64,000 nt of DNA from Corbicula japonica (GCA_038501625.1 JAZAYU010000126.1:1426001-1490000); one strand, 5' to 3'. Counted from the stretch's first letter, positions 10,143 through 22,350 are shown. Made by a program: numbers and translations. Notes: generated by a model from the letters alone, not told the origin.

Positions 10143-10564
10143 CACAGACACTTGTTTAGGGGTCATTTACTGGCCCTATATGCCTATAGAGCTATATAGA
10201 CCTATATATAGGCTTACAGGTCTCTAGATCCAAAAGTCGGCAATTTCAGGAAATAAACAGATGATCTACAGCATGAAATACAACTACAATCACTTAGAAC
10301 ACAAAATATCCCAGTTTGAAAAAAATACCCGTTCACCTATAATTAACCAGAGTACTCTGGTTAATTAAAGGTGAACGGGTATTTTTTTCAAACTGGGATA
10401 TTTTGTGTTCTAAGTGATTGTAGTTGTATTTCATGCTGTAGATCATCTGTTTATTTCCTGAAATTGCCGATTTTTGGATCTAGAGACCTGTAAGCCTATA
10501 TATAGGTCTATATAGCTCTATAGGCATATAGGGCCAGTAAATGACCCCTAAACAAGTGTCTGTG
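10143..10564. mobile_element. 422-bp palindromic foldback MITE, hAT-like
   Basis: The whole element is one inverted repeat centred at 10353/10354 with arms of about 211 bp and no loop. Only two or so mismatches were seen between the arms. Termini are CACAGACACTTG and its complement. It is flanked by an 8-bp direct repeat GTTCTTAA (10135-10142 and 10565-10572), the duplication length of hAT-superfamily transposons. It has no coding capacity. The near-identity of the arms implies recent formation or arm correction. Confidence 0.9.
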
Positions 10565-10572
10565 GTTCTTAA

Positions 10573-13002
10573 CGGTTTTAAACTATCGTAAACGTTAACA
10601 CACGACACATTCATTTTCAAGTATTTATTATATAATAGAATATAATCTATACTAAGTTTATGCGGTCTAGTGTCGAAATTTAATATTCTCAAATACTGTC
10701 TTCAACAGTAGTAATTTGTTTCAAATATCTCCTCCACATCTTTAACGAGTGTCCTTCTTTGCACCGAACAAAAACAAAGAAAATCTATACGAGTATGAAA
10801 AACGTGCTCGACTCTTGCTCAATGTATCATAACTTGTTTACTTCTGTTCATGTTTGTTTCGGTTCTCATTCAATCACTTTGAAAAAATTCAAGTGTTAGC
10901 ATCCTTACTGTATTCATTTACCTATTTTAATTCTATTGTCCAACAATATTGACCTGGCACTTCATTAATTTTCGTAAAGGTCATTGAATAAACACGGGTA
11001 TCAGCGAATACACCGATATATTTATCCAATTTATACGTCAGTGATGTGTGTAGATGCCGGACTACCGATTCGAAGTAGATCGTAACACATACGAAATTTA
11101 ACGAATACGGGGTCAAATGCAAGAGTGCCAGGTCAATACTGTTGGACAATACCATTGGAAAACTGAATTGCTTTACAGTAGTGATGTTTTCAAATACGAG
11201 TTGTTTATTCTAAAGGATTTAAAAGCAGTTGTTTAAAAGTTCAACTTCCGAGTGACGTTTAATTTTTAAACGGAAAGTTTCGTAAACAAAGCTTGTTGAG
11301 GTACATGGTTTTTATATTTTGAAGTTATTTATTATTATGAAAATTTGACTTTCTTATACGGATATGTATTTAAATAAAAGTGTATCTGATGATAATAGAT
11401 ATGTAATTATTGCTATAATTTAAGTCTTAATGCGCGATTTCTTTTAATCGAATACTCCAGAAATCTTTTCAGAAAAACTTGTAGTAAAACTGTTCACGAC
11501 TTTAGTTTAAGCGACTGGTCATTCGTGTTTTTTTCCAATCACCTTTATATATGTATGTAATGCAATGTTCCAAAACAAGATTCAAAGCAGACATTTTGAG
11601 CAAAGTTTGCTTTAATATACAGTTTTATATAAATAAATTAATATGACGAAATAAAATGTTTTCTTATTTTTTTGCTGGTTTATGGAGTCAAAACTAAAGA
11701 CAGTATATATATAGTAATTTGATTATTCAACTATTTGCTACGGTCATTTTTTTGACAAAACTTCCTGCTTTAGTATTGCGGAAGTCAATGAATTGTCGTT
11801 TCAATACCTTTTAGTAAACACTTTCATATATGATTTTAAGACTTTATTTTTTCTTTCGTTTAGTTCTTAAACAACATTATAAACATCATTGATTCATTAT
11901 AATATATTCAAGGTAAACTTAATATAGCACCCAAAAAGAACAATAAATATTTTCTGTTTACCAACTCTTAGTGTAATACATAAAATGCCAAAAGAAATGA
12001 GTGAGGAATATATCATGAAGCTTTGATTAACAATTGAAGAATGTTAAAAATATATACAAATCTGTCAAGTATGTTCACCTAAATCAAACTATGTAAAACA
12101 AGGTTTGCGCAAAATACGCGAAAGTGACCCTAAGCGAGATAAAAGGATATCACAGTAAATGAATATATGTCTACACAAAAAAACTGGGCGACAGTGATTA
12201 TTCTTCAGTAAAAATATATAGCAAATGTTTTCCATATGCACCGTTTGGAATCCTTTTATTGGAATTACAATGACAAAAGGAAAAGAATTACAAGAGAACA
12301 TTGTTTACGGACCTCGAAACACAGAATCATATCCGCAACCGGAACATTTTAATTATATGAACGTCTTGACAGAAAATCTGGATTTACAGGCAGCAGTATC
12401 GGACCCAATCCATCCCTTTAAGGCTTACCATCGGCAATCACTACCTCTGACTCAAACATAAAATTTGAAAATTAACCAGTTAAAACAATTCTTTTCAACC
12501 TAGAATTTGTGAATAGCTATTGGACTAAAATATCTGTATTTGCTTTGCCTCGATTTTTTAATCTTTTAAATTAACCTTAACTTAGACTTTGAAACAGGCG
12601 CGTAGGAGCGATTTTAACACTGGAGCCGCGGAAGATGATGCTTGTTGCAACAAATAGCAGTGGCGTATCGATAAACGACCGTTAATTGGGATTTTTTGCC
12701 TTGGTTAATATTTACCTAAAATGGAAGGCGAAAATTAAGAACAGGGAATAATTGTAACATGTAAACGTTCAAACACATTAGTACCTGTTATCTAAATATC
12801 TGTCTCTATCAGTGGTAAAAAATTAAATTATATCAAGATCCTCTTCCAGCAAAATTCAGTTCAATAGCTTTTTGCACAAATAATTTTTCTACATTTTACC
12901 TACGTTAAGAAAAGTTACAACAGTAACCTAAAATATCTAGACCTTAAAATTCACTAGTAGGCTATTTACATGCATAAACAAAGACCAAAACACACAAACA
13001 AT
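10573..13002. other. Intergenic stretch, nothing recognised
   Basis: AT-rich sequence without a supported gene, RNA gene or clear repeat. The short ORFs at 10922-11155 and 12225-12461 have no recognisable similarity and no splice or promoter context. Confidence 0.6.
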
Positions 13003-13060
13003 ATTTTAAGGTGGATGCTCACCCAGTTTTGACGTCAAAAATTAAATATTGTCCAAATCA
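13003..13060 (+). repeat. Dispersed repeat (TTAAGGTGGATG family)
   Basis: TTTTAAGGTGGATGCTCACC followed by CAGTTTTGACGTCAA recurs in inverted orientation at 44577-44645, where CTCACC...CAGTTTTGAC is kept on the opposite strand. The shared stretch is about 50 bp. Class unknown. Confidence 0.55.
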
Positions 13061-13372
13061 TATAAAATTAGGTCAGAATAATGTAGGAGGATTGAAATAT
13101 GCAACATATTTTCACTTGCGGGAAAGAATGTTTGTCACAGGTTCAAACCTACAGTTTTTTATATGTGTTTGTTTTGTGTACACGTAATGCAAGTATTCGA
13201 CTTATGTTTTGTCACTATTATCAGTATTTGTCATATGTTGTGTCTGTATTGACACAGTCCGAACTGTCGATAATCTCATAGACCCACCCATAGTTTGTTT
13301 CATTCATGATTAACTAATATGTGTTATGCCTCATTTTTTCAACGTTTCCGCACTTCACCTGCACGCATGCGC

Positions 13373-13840
13373 AGTTCACAAATAGAAATAGAAACTGCTA
13401 GCATCATGTTTTTCTTCTCTTGGTATTTTACCAAACAATTATGTGAATTTTCCTGCCTTTACAAGTAAAGTGTTATTTGTTTCATTATTAGATTCATTAC
13501 ATTCATTATACATTTCATATGAGGCGCGTCACGGGAAAAGGTACCTTCGGACAGTTGACGTCAATCTTTGAAACGACGTCACAAACTTGAGCAGACGACA
13601 TTATTCATAATGCATTTCGCGGTAAAAATACAATTTTAATGTCAAAAAGTGTAACAAATTCACATTTTAGTTATAAGAAATTGATTTATAGTTGTAAGTT
13701 CTTTCTAAATTAAGTAAAAACAAAAATATCACTGAAAATGACCGAAGGTACCTTTTCCCGTGACGCGCCCCATATATGGCAGTTCACACATAGAAATAAA
13801 TGAAGACTAGCACATTTTTTCTCTTGGTATTTTATCAATT
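13373..13840 (+). repeat. Direct repeat pair flanking a MITE
   Basis: About 65 bp (GCAGTTCACAAATAGAAATA to TCTCTTGGTATTTTA) at 13373-13440 recurs at 13778-13835. The 251-bp MITE lies between the copies, and the second MITE starts just after the second copy. Confidence 0.6.
13521..13771. mobile_element. 251-bp MITE, family GGTACCTTCGG, copy 1
   Basis: The terminal inverted repeats of about 28 bp start GAGGCGCGTCACGGGAAAAG and contain GGTACCTTCGG. The outermost right bases deviate slightly. It is flanked by ATAT (13517-13520 and 13772-13775), a 4-bp duplication. A second copy of identical length, inverted, is at 23607-23857. It is non-coding and its superfamily is unassigned. Confidence 0.8.
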
Positions 13841-13842
13841 TA

Positions 13843-14001
13843 AGGATTGAATGTTATTTTTGTGCTTTTCATGGATGTATGAAATGTCAGTTGCCTAACA
13901 TCTAATTTGCATAAACACCGAAGGTGTTTATGTTCAAATTAGATGTTAGGCAACTGACATTTCATACATCCATGAAACGCACAAAAATAACATTCAATCC
14001 T
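13843..14001. mobile_element. 159-bp hairpin MITE, AGGATTGAAT termini
   Basis: An almost perfect inverted repeat whose stem runs to a palindromic loop (AACACCGAAGGTGTT). The termini AGGATTGAAT match those of the MITE at 21959-22110 although the stems differ. Flanks (TCAATTTA and TATAATTA) are only partly alike, so the target duplication is eroded. Confidence 0.75.
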
Positions 14002-15351
14002 TATAATTACAACTCTATTTGTGTTCTTCTCTCGATACAAGTGCATGTATTACGGTACTTAATAGCAATTTGTACGATTTTTTTTGTTTATGTTTGAGCG
14101 TAGTAATACATTGTTCAAGCCCCTTTTTGTAGCTAAAAATAGCCGACAACACGTTGGATCGCAGCCATTTTGAACATTTTAATTTCAATGGATTACGTGT
14201 TTTTTGGGGAAAAAAACAGTCAGAGTGTGGTTTTGTTGAAATGCAGAAATGGTTTTCTGTGAACACTACGTTAAAACAGAATGAAACGTTCGATGTAAAG
14301 CCATCACAAGTAAAGATAACACCAAACCATTGGTGTGGCCGGAAACAGCTGATCAAAAAAATCGAAAAGCTGGTTTGTGTTAGCCAGGCGGTCTGACAGG
14401 TTCTACTGCAGATGTTGGTTCGAAAATCGCATTTGTGCTTTCCAGCAAGACAACTTGTATACAAGCAACATACTTTTAGTTTTATTTTTTCAAAAGTTGT
14501 GTGATGTTTTTCACTTGAGAATGTGATCCACAGGCACAGAATGCATTATTGGATTATTCATGCTGTGTAATGGGACAGATCTGGATAAAAAACTGCCGGG
14601 TATGTTTTATTCTAAGTACTTTAATTTGCTGTAAAAATCAGTTATAATAATAAGTGCACATTTAGTGATTTACACGGGAAAGTGGCAAATATGCTTTTTA
14701 ACACTAACTGTAGAAAGCCAGGCACTGGCATTTAAAACAGTCTATAAATAATTAAATTAAAGATGTTCATTCATGTTTTGCCATGTTGACAGCATTGGAA
14801 CCAATCAACTACCCCTGGTTTAAACGGGCAGTTGTAACCCTCCCGATGTCAATACTCCTAAAGTGGTCAATATTGATCAATTGAACTATTTTCAAGATTT
14901 TTATTAAAGAAAAAAAGAAATCAAACCAGTAAACTTTTATTTAATTTCTACTTAACTTACTTACAAACTCGCTTCAAATGAACACGGTGTTGATGCAAAT
15001 TCCGTGTAAGTTATCCGACACTTTATACACCATTGAAACACACAAAAGTTACAATTTTACTGTGTAACGATACTTTATAACCGCCTTTTCATATTATTTT
15101 AACTGAAACTTCTAAATTATAAAACTTGAAACAAAGTAAGTCACTCTTGTTTGAAACATTTAACATATTAACTGTCAATCTGTTAATATAGACTGTTAGT
15201 AAGTCACTCTGAAAATGTATTTTTCTCAACTTCATCATTTATCATTCATTAAGCGTGAAGTTACAGTTCGTAAATGTACAAGTAGATGGATTAAGTAGGC
15301 TCATTTCAAACTTTAAATTTTCAGTGGCAGTCGGAACACATGAAGACCTGT
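14002..15351. other. Intergenic stretch, nothing recognised
   Basis: Overlapping open frames on both strands at 14015-14464 show no family resemblance and have no splice or promoter context. I see no gene, RNA gene or clear repeat. Confidence 0.5.
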
Positions 15352-16229
15352 TTACTTCTTCTCTGGCACTGGAAGATGGAATGGTTGTGATTTCACCATT
15401 TGTTTCAGTCGGGTTTCTGTTGATGATGCAAGTAGTTCAGCTGTAAGAAGAAGAACCTTTTCCTTTTTCTGAACGTTTGTTGTTCCCCTGCTGTAGGATC
15501 TTACTGAAGCCTCGTTTCTATGTCCAGTCATGACCATGATGTTTCAAAACCCGCATCATCCAGGGCCTGTGTGGCAGTTGCTCGAAGGCAGTGAGCAGTA
15601 TATCTGAGATATTAACAGTTAAAAAATTGTTGAATTAAATCAATGTATGAACTTTTTCAAATGACTGTTCAGTTCTTGTTTTGTTATTATTTGTAGATCA
15701 AATAGATCATAGATTTCCAAATAGTTGATATTTGTATGATTTTTTTTATTTAATACATTTCATGTTATAACCACAACAAATTAGGCATGAAAATGTTTCT
15801 TAATATTAGTACCCTACAGAAATGAAATGTGTTCTGATGTTTATTGTAAGTTTTGTCAATAATTAATTAATAAGAAATAATTTTGTTTTTGATAATATTT
15901 TTCAATCACATTTTTCTTGATTTTCTTTATTTTATTATGTCTCCTGGTAATTGGGCTGTACTTTAAAATCTGTTAAACCCATATCCAAAAATAATTATTG
16001 ATTACACATAATTAAAGTTTTTAATAATTAAAACTAATAATTAAGTGTTTTATAATTAAAACTTGTCTTTTGCATCATTTGTGGCATGAATTTTGTATTT
16101 TTCATTTTTCATTAAGAGTGTTTTGAAATATTTTTTATTAAGTCTGTGCTGAAGAACAGAACTTAATTTTGTTTTAATTCTAAAACTATTTCAGTTTTAA
16201 CCATTTCCTGTTAGACACCTTTATTGCTA

Positions 16230-16420
16230 GGTCATACAGTTGAGATCAAGATCAGCCTGCACATCCGTGCCATCTGATCAGGATCTAAAACTGTTTGCTT
16301 TTCGATTCATTAGGTTTTTTCTGACCAAAATGCGACCAGCGCAGATCTTGAGCAGACGGCAAGGGTGTGCCCGATGATCTGGATCTACACTGGTCTCACA
16401 TGCGTAAAAATGCGTATATA
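16230..16420. repeat. Dispersed repeat, ACATCCGTGCCATCTGATC family
   Basis: The motif ACATCCGTGCCATCTGATC also occurs at 48903-48921 within an intron of the P-like transposase. The surrounding GATC-rich sequence (AGATCAAGATCAGCCTG, GATCAGGATCT) suggests a degenerate SINE-like repeat. No polymerase III box was recognised. Confidence 0.5.
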
Positions 16421-16547
16421 TCAAGGAACTGGTTAATAATTCTAAAATAATTGGTTTATTCACTTTTTTTTATCTAAAACTGATTAATATTTATTGTTAT
16501 AGTTAATGTTGAATTTTTGTATTAGATGATGTTCATATTAAACAAAT

Positions 16548-16790
16548 AGGAGTCCTAGCAAACACTTTATACCAGTTGGAATTTTCGCCTTGTGGTTTAT
16601 GGTTTCAACATCAAAATCTGCTGGCATGAATAACTCGAAACTGCAGATTCTGAAGATCAGTCGAAATATGTCCATATTTGATTGGTTTTTCTCCTAGTTT
16701 GACATTTTTGCAGACAATTGTTTACAAATATGACATTAGAGCCATGTAATTTAAAAGGAAAGATTTGTAAGAACAGGTATCAACATAACA
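16548..16790 (-). pseudogene. Duplicated, decayed first exon of the Crypton-like gene
   Basis: About 240 bp resembles 17262-17490 in the same orientation: GTCCTAGCAAA at the left, AATAACTCGAAACTG in the middle, and GACATTTTTGCAGACAATTG covering the start codon and 5' leader at the right. The copy has accumulated stops. It lies about 700 bp from the original, downstream in the gene's direction, as expected of a local duplication. Confidence 0.75.
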
Positions 16791-17411
16791 TTATGTCTTA
16801 TATTTCTTATTTTAACCAAATCAAATTTGAATATTTATAAGTATAGTTAATGTTTTATTCGGGTATTTGATTGATTTTGTTTAAGACACTTATTCATACA
16901 TGTATTAAATACAGTTTGAAACAATAAAACAAATAAGATAATTGGTGTTATAACTTATGGTTACCTAAAAATAAGTTGACTCCCCATTTTGTGTTCTGTT
17001 TAGCCTTGGCAGAGTACTTGTTTTCTCTCATTTGGTCAAGTTCATCCTCATTTTGAGTCTTAAATCTAGCCTTAGTTAGACCTGTTGGATCTGAAGGGTG
17101 TGTAGCATCAGCTAAAGGTTGGGAAGGCATAGAATGTACAGCCTCGGGCGGTTTTGCAGCTTCACCTATACCTAAACCGTCATTTGACCCACCCGCGATA
17201 GCAGTATCAACAAGAGTACTTGTTGCACTTTCACTTTTGAATTCAACAAAATGGTGTCAAACTGGAGTCCTAGCAAATGCTGTATATCAGCTGGAATTTC
17301 AATGTTCTGATTTTCGTGGTCAACATCAAAATTTGTCGGCTTGAATAACTCGAAACTGCCGAAGATCTGTCGGAATAAGTCCACATCGGACTCGTTCTCT
17401 AAGGTTGACAT

Positions 17412-19828
17412 TTTCGCAGACAATTATTTACAAATACGGCAGTAAAGCCGTGTAATTTAAAAGGAAAGATTTGCAGGAACGGGTTGTAACATAATGAACA
17501 ACAAAAACACATAAAATCTTCATATTTTTATTTGGTTTTGATCATTATTTAGACAATTTCTAACGAAGGGTTGTTTATTTTCGCTCCGTTTATTTTCGCC
17601 ACGATGAAGTTCCGTATCGATGTAAACAAAGATGGCGACGCAGATAGCAACCAGATCAAGAAAGTAGTCCGTTTATGAATATTAATTAGTAGTAGCGTTT
17701 CATTGAGAAATAAAATACGGTCACCTGATAGAATTCAGCCAATCAAAAACAAAATATGTTCGTAAGTTGTAATTATATCTATGTGAATTAGCGTTTCTTA
17801 ACAGGCCAGAGACACAGCATTGTTGCAAACCCCGAAAGGCAAAACTCACCGGACTTCGTCACTGGTTTCTGGTTTGTGTTAAACCCAAAGGACTGTTAGT
17901 AGAGAAGCGCGGGAACAAAAGAAGTCCTTTGACGAAAAATCAGACGCTCTTACCACTCTGTTATTTATTCACCATTTTAACTTAAATTTGATACCAAGTC
18001 TTCGTAAAGCCCGTATTCACTTCAGTTGCTAAGCATTTAGATTAAAATAAATCGTCTTATCAGAATACCTCTGACGATGTGTAAGAAGGCTTGATACGAC
18101 GATATAAACTAATCGATTTACTAGATAAACAAGTTATTAACAACGTTCATTTTGAAATGATAACGACACATTTTCTTTATCTTTCTATTCTCAACAAGGA
18201 ACAGTGGATATAAACCTCTATGCAATTGTATGTAAACTTTTAACACAAAATTCACTATTTACTTTTCATTCGCGCGATCTTTTTCTTTTGGTTTTAAAAT
18301 ACGAAATTTGCATAATCATAAATGATAGCAAGATTAGGAAATTCCAGGCTATAAATGTTATCGTTTTTAATTTTGTTATGATCAATTTCAAAATAGAGAG
18401 CACAGACAGCTTTACTGATTTAATTTGCCTTTAAACATTTCCCACTTAGTATTTTGACTATTTCTTATTGAAAAAGTGAAATATTCATATAAAGAACCGC
18501 CACATCCTGAAAACACAGCCCCCCCCCCCCCCAAGCAGCTGAAATGTAGATAGGAAAAGAAAGCACGGAATTTTAAGAACACTAATTTCGAAAAGGATAC
18601 CACAAACAACGAGGAGAGCCTTTTGGAATACCGCCTTGGAAAGCGGACTACTTTGAATAAGATTTCGATACTAGGAAGCATGGGGTATGCGATTAAAAGA
18701 GAGCATGGGATTTTTAAGATCAATTTCAAATAAAAAACATAAAAATTGATAAGAACATTTGGGGTAACCGCCTTGGAACACAGCATATTCTGAATACAGT
18801 TTTGATTTGTGGAAGCATGGTATGCCATAAAAGGTAAGCACAAGATATTGTCGATTACAAACAAGATAGAATACGAGGTTTGATATCGGTGCCTCTTCTG
18901 TTGCCGTGCAGTTAACACATAATGTAACCAAAATTGTATGTTAGTTAGCTGCTATGCAGTTACATGATAAACTAAACATGGACTTGTACGAGAATAGAAT
19001 AGGCTCGTTTTGAATAAGCATGCCATCCTGTGGCCACCATTACAGTGCAAAACAAAAAGAGAACAATCTTCCGGTAAATACATTAACAAAAACGTTAGCA
19101 ATGAGAGTGTAGATCGTACTCGCTTTCCTAAAGCAAGTCTTTTCCTATCGCAATTCAGTACCAACAAAACTTAAACGATATTGTTTGTGAAAAGGATATA
19201 AAAATCTCCAAGTAATTTGCATGATTTATACTTGGAGAATCAGATTTCTTTCGGATTGCATAATATTATTCTTTCCATCTATTAATTTTAGTGTAAACTG
19301 TCGGTTGAAATTTCAAACTATTGTAAACGTGAATGGCAAATATATTCAATTTGCTTTTAAATGCATCTGTTGTTGAAATGATGCCGCAGTATTATGTCAT
19401 GCATGTTTGCAAAGAATTAAAAAGAAAATTGTTTTGCGCGTATATATTTTCATATACTTTTATGGTCTATAACATCTCTTAAAATTCGTGCATCCCTACA
19501 GTTTTAAGTTGAATTAAACCTTACAAACTTACGAGGTCAAAGCGCAACTCGTTATAAAATCATTTCAAAATGCGAATTTGTAGTCATTTTGAAAAAAAAC
19601 AGAGAGTATGAACAAATATCAATCGGAGGACAGTTGATTAGATAACAACCTCTTGAAAATCTAGGACGCGTGTTCAATAACTGCACAAGGCTTACCTATT
19701 ATTTTGAAAAAGAATGGCTTCATGGAAACGTAATTTCACGTCAAGTTTTTAGGAGTTTCAGTATTCTTAAATAAATTCTTAAAATAATCAGGTATAGCCA
19801 TCTCAACTGTTTTCTCTTTTATAAATAT
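17412..19828. other. Upstream region of the Crypton-like gene and intergenic DNA
   Basis: 17580-17660 has GATGGCGACG and several CpGs and could be a promoter. An R1 fragment (18478-18570), a poly-C run (18519-18532) and two ACCGCCTTGGAA blocks (18629, 18759) belong to dispersed repeats. No gene was recognised. Confidence 0.5.
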
Positions 19829-19830
19829 TA

Positions 19831-19916
19831 TTGCCTCTACCTGGGAGCGATCCCGGACGGTCAACAGCGCCTAGCCCTGCAATTCCGACGACGCAACTAA
19901 TTGAGCTAACCGGGAA
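19831..19916 (-). repeat. tRNA-derived SINE head, copy 1
   Basis: Read on the minus strand it has an A-box-like GGTTAGCTCAATTAGTTG and a B-box-like GGGATCGCTCCC, separated by an unusually long variable region containing GGCTAGGCGC. The same layout and wording recur at 39102-39190. The B-box in this copy has lost the central TTC. Confidence 0.75.
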
Positions 19917-20214
19917 TTACCGGGCTATACGTTATCATCACTGCACGACATCGGTAACGGGTTATTTTACTGATAACAGTACTGACTTTATGTACGGGGA
20001 GACTTTTTATGGCCGCGACACTGCACAAATAGCGCTATTTCAGGAATTGAATGCAATGCACGGATCGTTCTCAAATCATGAAAATCACTTAAAATAAAAC
20101 ATATCCCTGGTTGTGTTGAATATCTTAGTTTTTGTATATTCTAAACGACAAATGACAACACGATACCGTGATTGTATCCGTTTTGAATATTATGAGTGTT
20201 TGATCTTATGAGAA

Positions 20215-20470
20215 CTTGTTAGAGCAAGGGTGAGATTAATGCACCCTATAACCCACTCCCCCCCCCATCCCCACTAACCGTCAAAATGGTTTTGCCACTG
20301 ACTGTTCAAAGGCGGAGACCCATCAGGTTATTTTTTAACGAAACAACTAACAAGTTGTTTGGGTAGTCATATTTTAAATTGACCATTTAATAAACCCATG
20401 CTCTCTTGTCCTCTCTACATTTTGTCTTCGTGGAGAGGCTATGTTTTCTAGGGTGACAATTCGTGATATG
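20215..20470 (+). repeat. Dispersed repeat family R1, copy
   Basis: The order GAGCAAGGGTGAGATTAATG, CACCCTATAACC, GCCACTGACTG, AAGGCGGAGACCC and CCATGCTCTCTTGTCCTCTC follows the copy at 30560-30900 on the same strand. It is diverged, and the poly-C tract at 20261-20267 is part of it. No coding. Confidence 0.65.
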
Positions 20471-21100
20471 TTTATTCCAATTTTTTGTAAGGTAAAGTTC
20501 CCGAATAAGTTTCTCGGATAACATGAAAATCGAGAGTAAACTGCCGTGTTTAAGTACACATATGCACGCCAAGGTGTATAAATTTTCCACGCAGATAAGA
20601 ACAGAAAATGAAAAATAATATTTTTCTGTAAATATAGTTGTGCGTATTGAATTATTGACTTTTAAGCAGCATTCATCTACAGCGGAAAGATAGTAGTAGT
20701 GCATAAATTGTGTGAATTAGACAGACACATTGCATGAAATGGCGCCAAAAACGTTTGTCTTTGACGTGACGTCATGACGTCATATGACTAAACTTGAGCC
20801 CGATTTCTAAACGTTCTCATTCGGAATGCTTTGTGTATTTGGGTACCAACGTCAAAAAAAAAACAGTGAAAATAAAAATGATATTCCACTGTTTGAAAAC
20901 AGTGAAATACCACTTTTATTTCACCGGGAAAATTCTATATTTGACTGGAAAACATAAAATAAAAAGCTTATTATGGATTTGATGTCTTGATGGGGTAGAA
21001 GGGTGAGCATAAATTGGCGGGTCAGTAATACAATATTTAACCTACCAGCTGTGTGTATATCGTTGCATTAAACATCGAGTATTATACAAAAAATACTACT
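20471..21100. other. Intergenic stretch, nothing recognised
   Basis: There is a CRE-like palindromic run (TGACGTGACGTCATGACGTC, 20763-20782) but no gene context for it. Short ORFs look spurious. Confidence 0.5.
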
Positions 21101-21204
21101 GTTGAGGTCGATATGTAGTTTTGCGGACCTGGGTAGTGTGCTATCGGTCGTCCTCGGTCGATATCACACTACCCAGGTCCGCAAAACTACATATCGACCT
21201 CAAC
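21101..21204. repeat. Perfect 40-bp hairpin
   Basis: 21101-21140 (GTTGAGGTCGATATGTAGTT onward) is the exact reverse complement of 21165-21204, with a 24-base loop. No duplication flanks it, so it is either a very short foldback element or a palindrome made by repair. Confidence 0.85.
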
Positions 21205-21249
21205 ATTAGAATTTACTTGTTATACATATATATGAATTTAAAGCATTCT

Positions 21250-21319
21250 GATGATGATGATGATGATGATGATGATTATGATCATGATTATGATCATGAT
21301 GATGATGATGATGATGACG
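21250..21319 (+). repeat. GAT trinucleotide microsatellite
   Basis: Runs of GAT with GATTATGATCATGATTATG interruptions make up 70 bases. The poly-Asp, poly-His and poly-Met frames over it are artefacts of the repeat. Confidence 0.9.
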
Positions 21320-21950
21320 ATAGCAAAGGTAGTTATTAATTCCCGGGGTAGTTATCACTTTTTTCGGACTCGCGAGTACGAAGCTCTCGACCAATCAGAA
21401 TGCTTTAAATTCATAGGGTATATGATACTAGTATTATTTGAGAACAATCCATTGTTATTTAATGTCCTCCAACAAATTCTGCATAATAAAATCGGTTTTT
21501 AAATTTCCGTGTTTTTGTGTTGTTATTTTTTTTAATCAGGAAATTTGCTGACTGATCAGTTTACTGTATATGTTTAAAAAAATTCAAATATGATGCGTTT
21601 GACTGGACTTTGAAATTCGGTAGGTTGCAATAATATTTAAATCTTTGTTTTAAAATGGAATATTTACACTTCACCTTCGCTCTCAACGATAAAGTCTTAT
21701 TCATCAAATGGATAATTATTTCTGTTGGTGAACAGTGTGACGTGTTATTTTATAAGGCGTTGCTACAATACAGCACAATGTTTTGACGTGTGAAGTCGCC
21801 GAGCACGCACGTTTTGCCACGAGTTGCTGCAAAAAAGGGTGCCGCCATTCACTGTATCGTCAACGTTGCTGTCCCAACAGCAATTTTAAAAAGCCGTAAC
21901 ATCACGAACTTTTCTCATAATTTTTGTACTAATGAGAGTATTTATGAGTG
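21320..21950. other. Intergenic stretch, nothing recognised
   Basis: No supported gene or repeat. Confidence 0.5.
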
Positions 21951-21958
21951 TAAATATA

Positions 21959-22110
21959 AGGATTGAATCTATATTTCATGTTTTTCATTTGGGTATAAAA
22001 ACAGTTGGGTTGTTTAAAGTACGCGAGAAGCCCGTCGGGCTTCACACACTTTAAACAAACCAACTGTTTTCCATACTCAAATGAAAACCATCAAATATCG
22101 ATTCAATCCT
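21959..22110. mobile_element. 152-bp hairpin MITE, AGGATTGAAT termini, hAT-like
   Basis: An imperfect inverted repeat with a GAAGCCCGTCGGGCTTC centre. The ends are AGGATTGAATC and complement. An 8-bp direct repeat TAAATATA flanks it (21951-21958 and 22111-22118), fitting the hAT superfamily. A related fragment (AGTTGGGTTGTTTAAAGTAC) is at about 6532-6551. Confidence 0.85.
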
Positions 22111-22293
22111 TAAATATAACATTTTTAGTTACCGTAAGTTAAAATGAACGCGAGATAAATTGTGTTTAAACTTAACAACTTTGATGAGTAGATGAAAAGG
22201 GTCTTTGAAAGCCACTGAATAGGGCAAATATGAAAAATGATGGGTTGGATTGAGCCTGTTTATAGGCAGTACTTGAAATGTACATGTATATTA

Positions 22294-22350
22294 CTGCCGC
22301 CTAGCCCCGGGTTGAGCAGGTTGAGCGCAACTCAATATTTACACAAGTAA
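22294..22350 (+). repeat. Short dispersed repeat (CCGCCTAGCCCCGGG)
   Basis: CCGCCTAGCCCCGGG followed by AACTCAATATTTACACAA recurs at 40108-40160 on the same strand. The copies are about 50 bp long. Confidence 0.6.

Larger units (their letters stand above)
15352..17411 (-). pseudogene. Crypton-like tyrosine recombinase (DUF3504-type), decayed
   Basis: A minus-strand gene starts at the ATG at 17411 (MSTLENESDVDLF). Its first exon runs to a GTAACC donor after 16965 and includes TKARFKTQNEDELDQ and TKWGVNLFLG, typical of the N-terminal part of Crypton-derived proteins. The last exon (about 15603-15352, after TATCTCAG) has HCLRATATQALDDAGF and MTGHRNEASVRSYSR, which carry the HxxR, GH and nucleophile Tyr motifs of tyrosine recombinases. 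Such enzymes move circular DNA by strand exchange at a short target. One frameshift lies near 17240 and one near 15530, and no middle exon carrying the first catalytic Arg was found. A partial copy of exon 1 lies at 16548-16790. The family call rests on motif memory. Confidence 0.7.

Noticed and set aside
15255..15446. 63-aa plus-strand ORF
   Set aside because: Antisense to the Crypton-like last exon, which has recognisable motifs.
17604..17675. Short EF-hand-like frame (DVNKDGDADSNQ)
   Set aside because: Only 23 codons, the loop pattern is incomplete, and it lies in the CpG-richer upstream region of another gene.
21206..21502. ORFs with poly-Asp, poly-His and poly-Met
   Set aside because: They are the three frames and the opposite strand of a GAT microsatellite.
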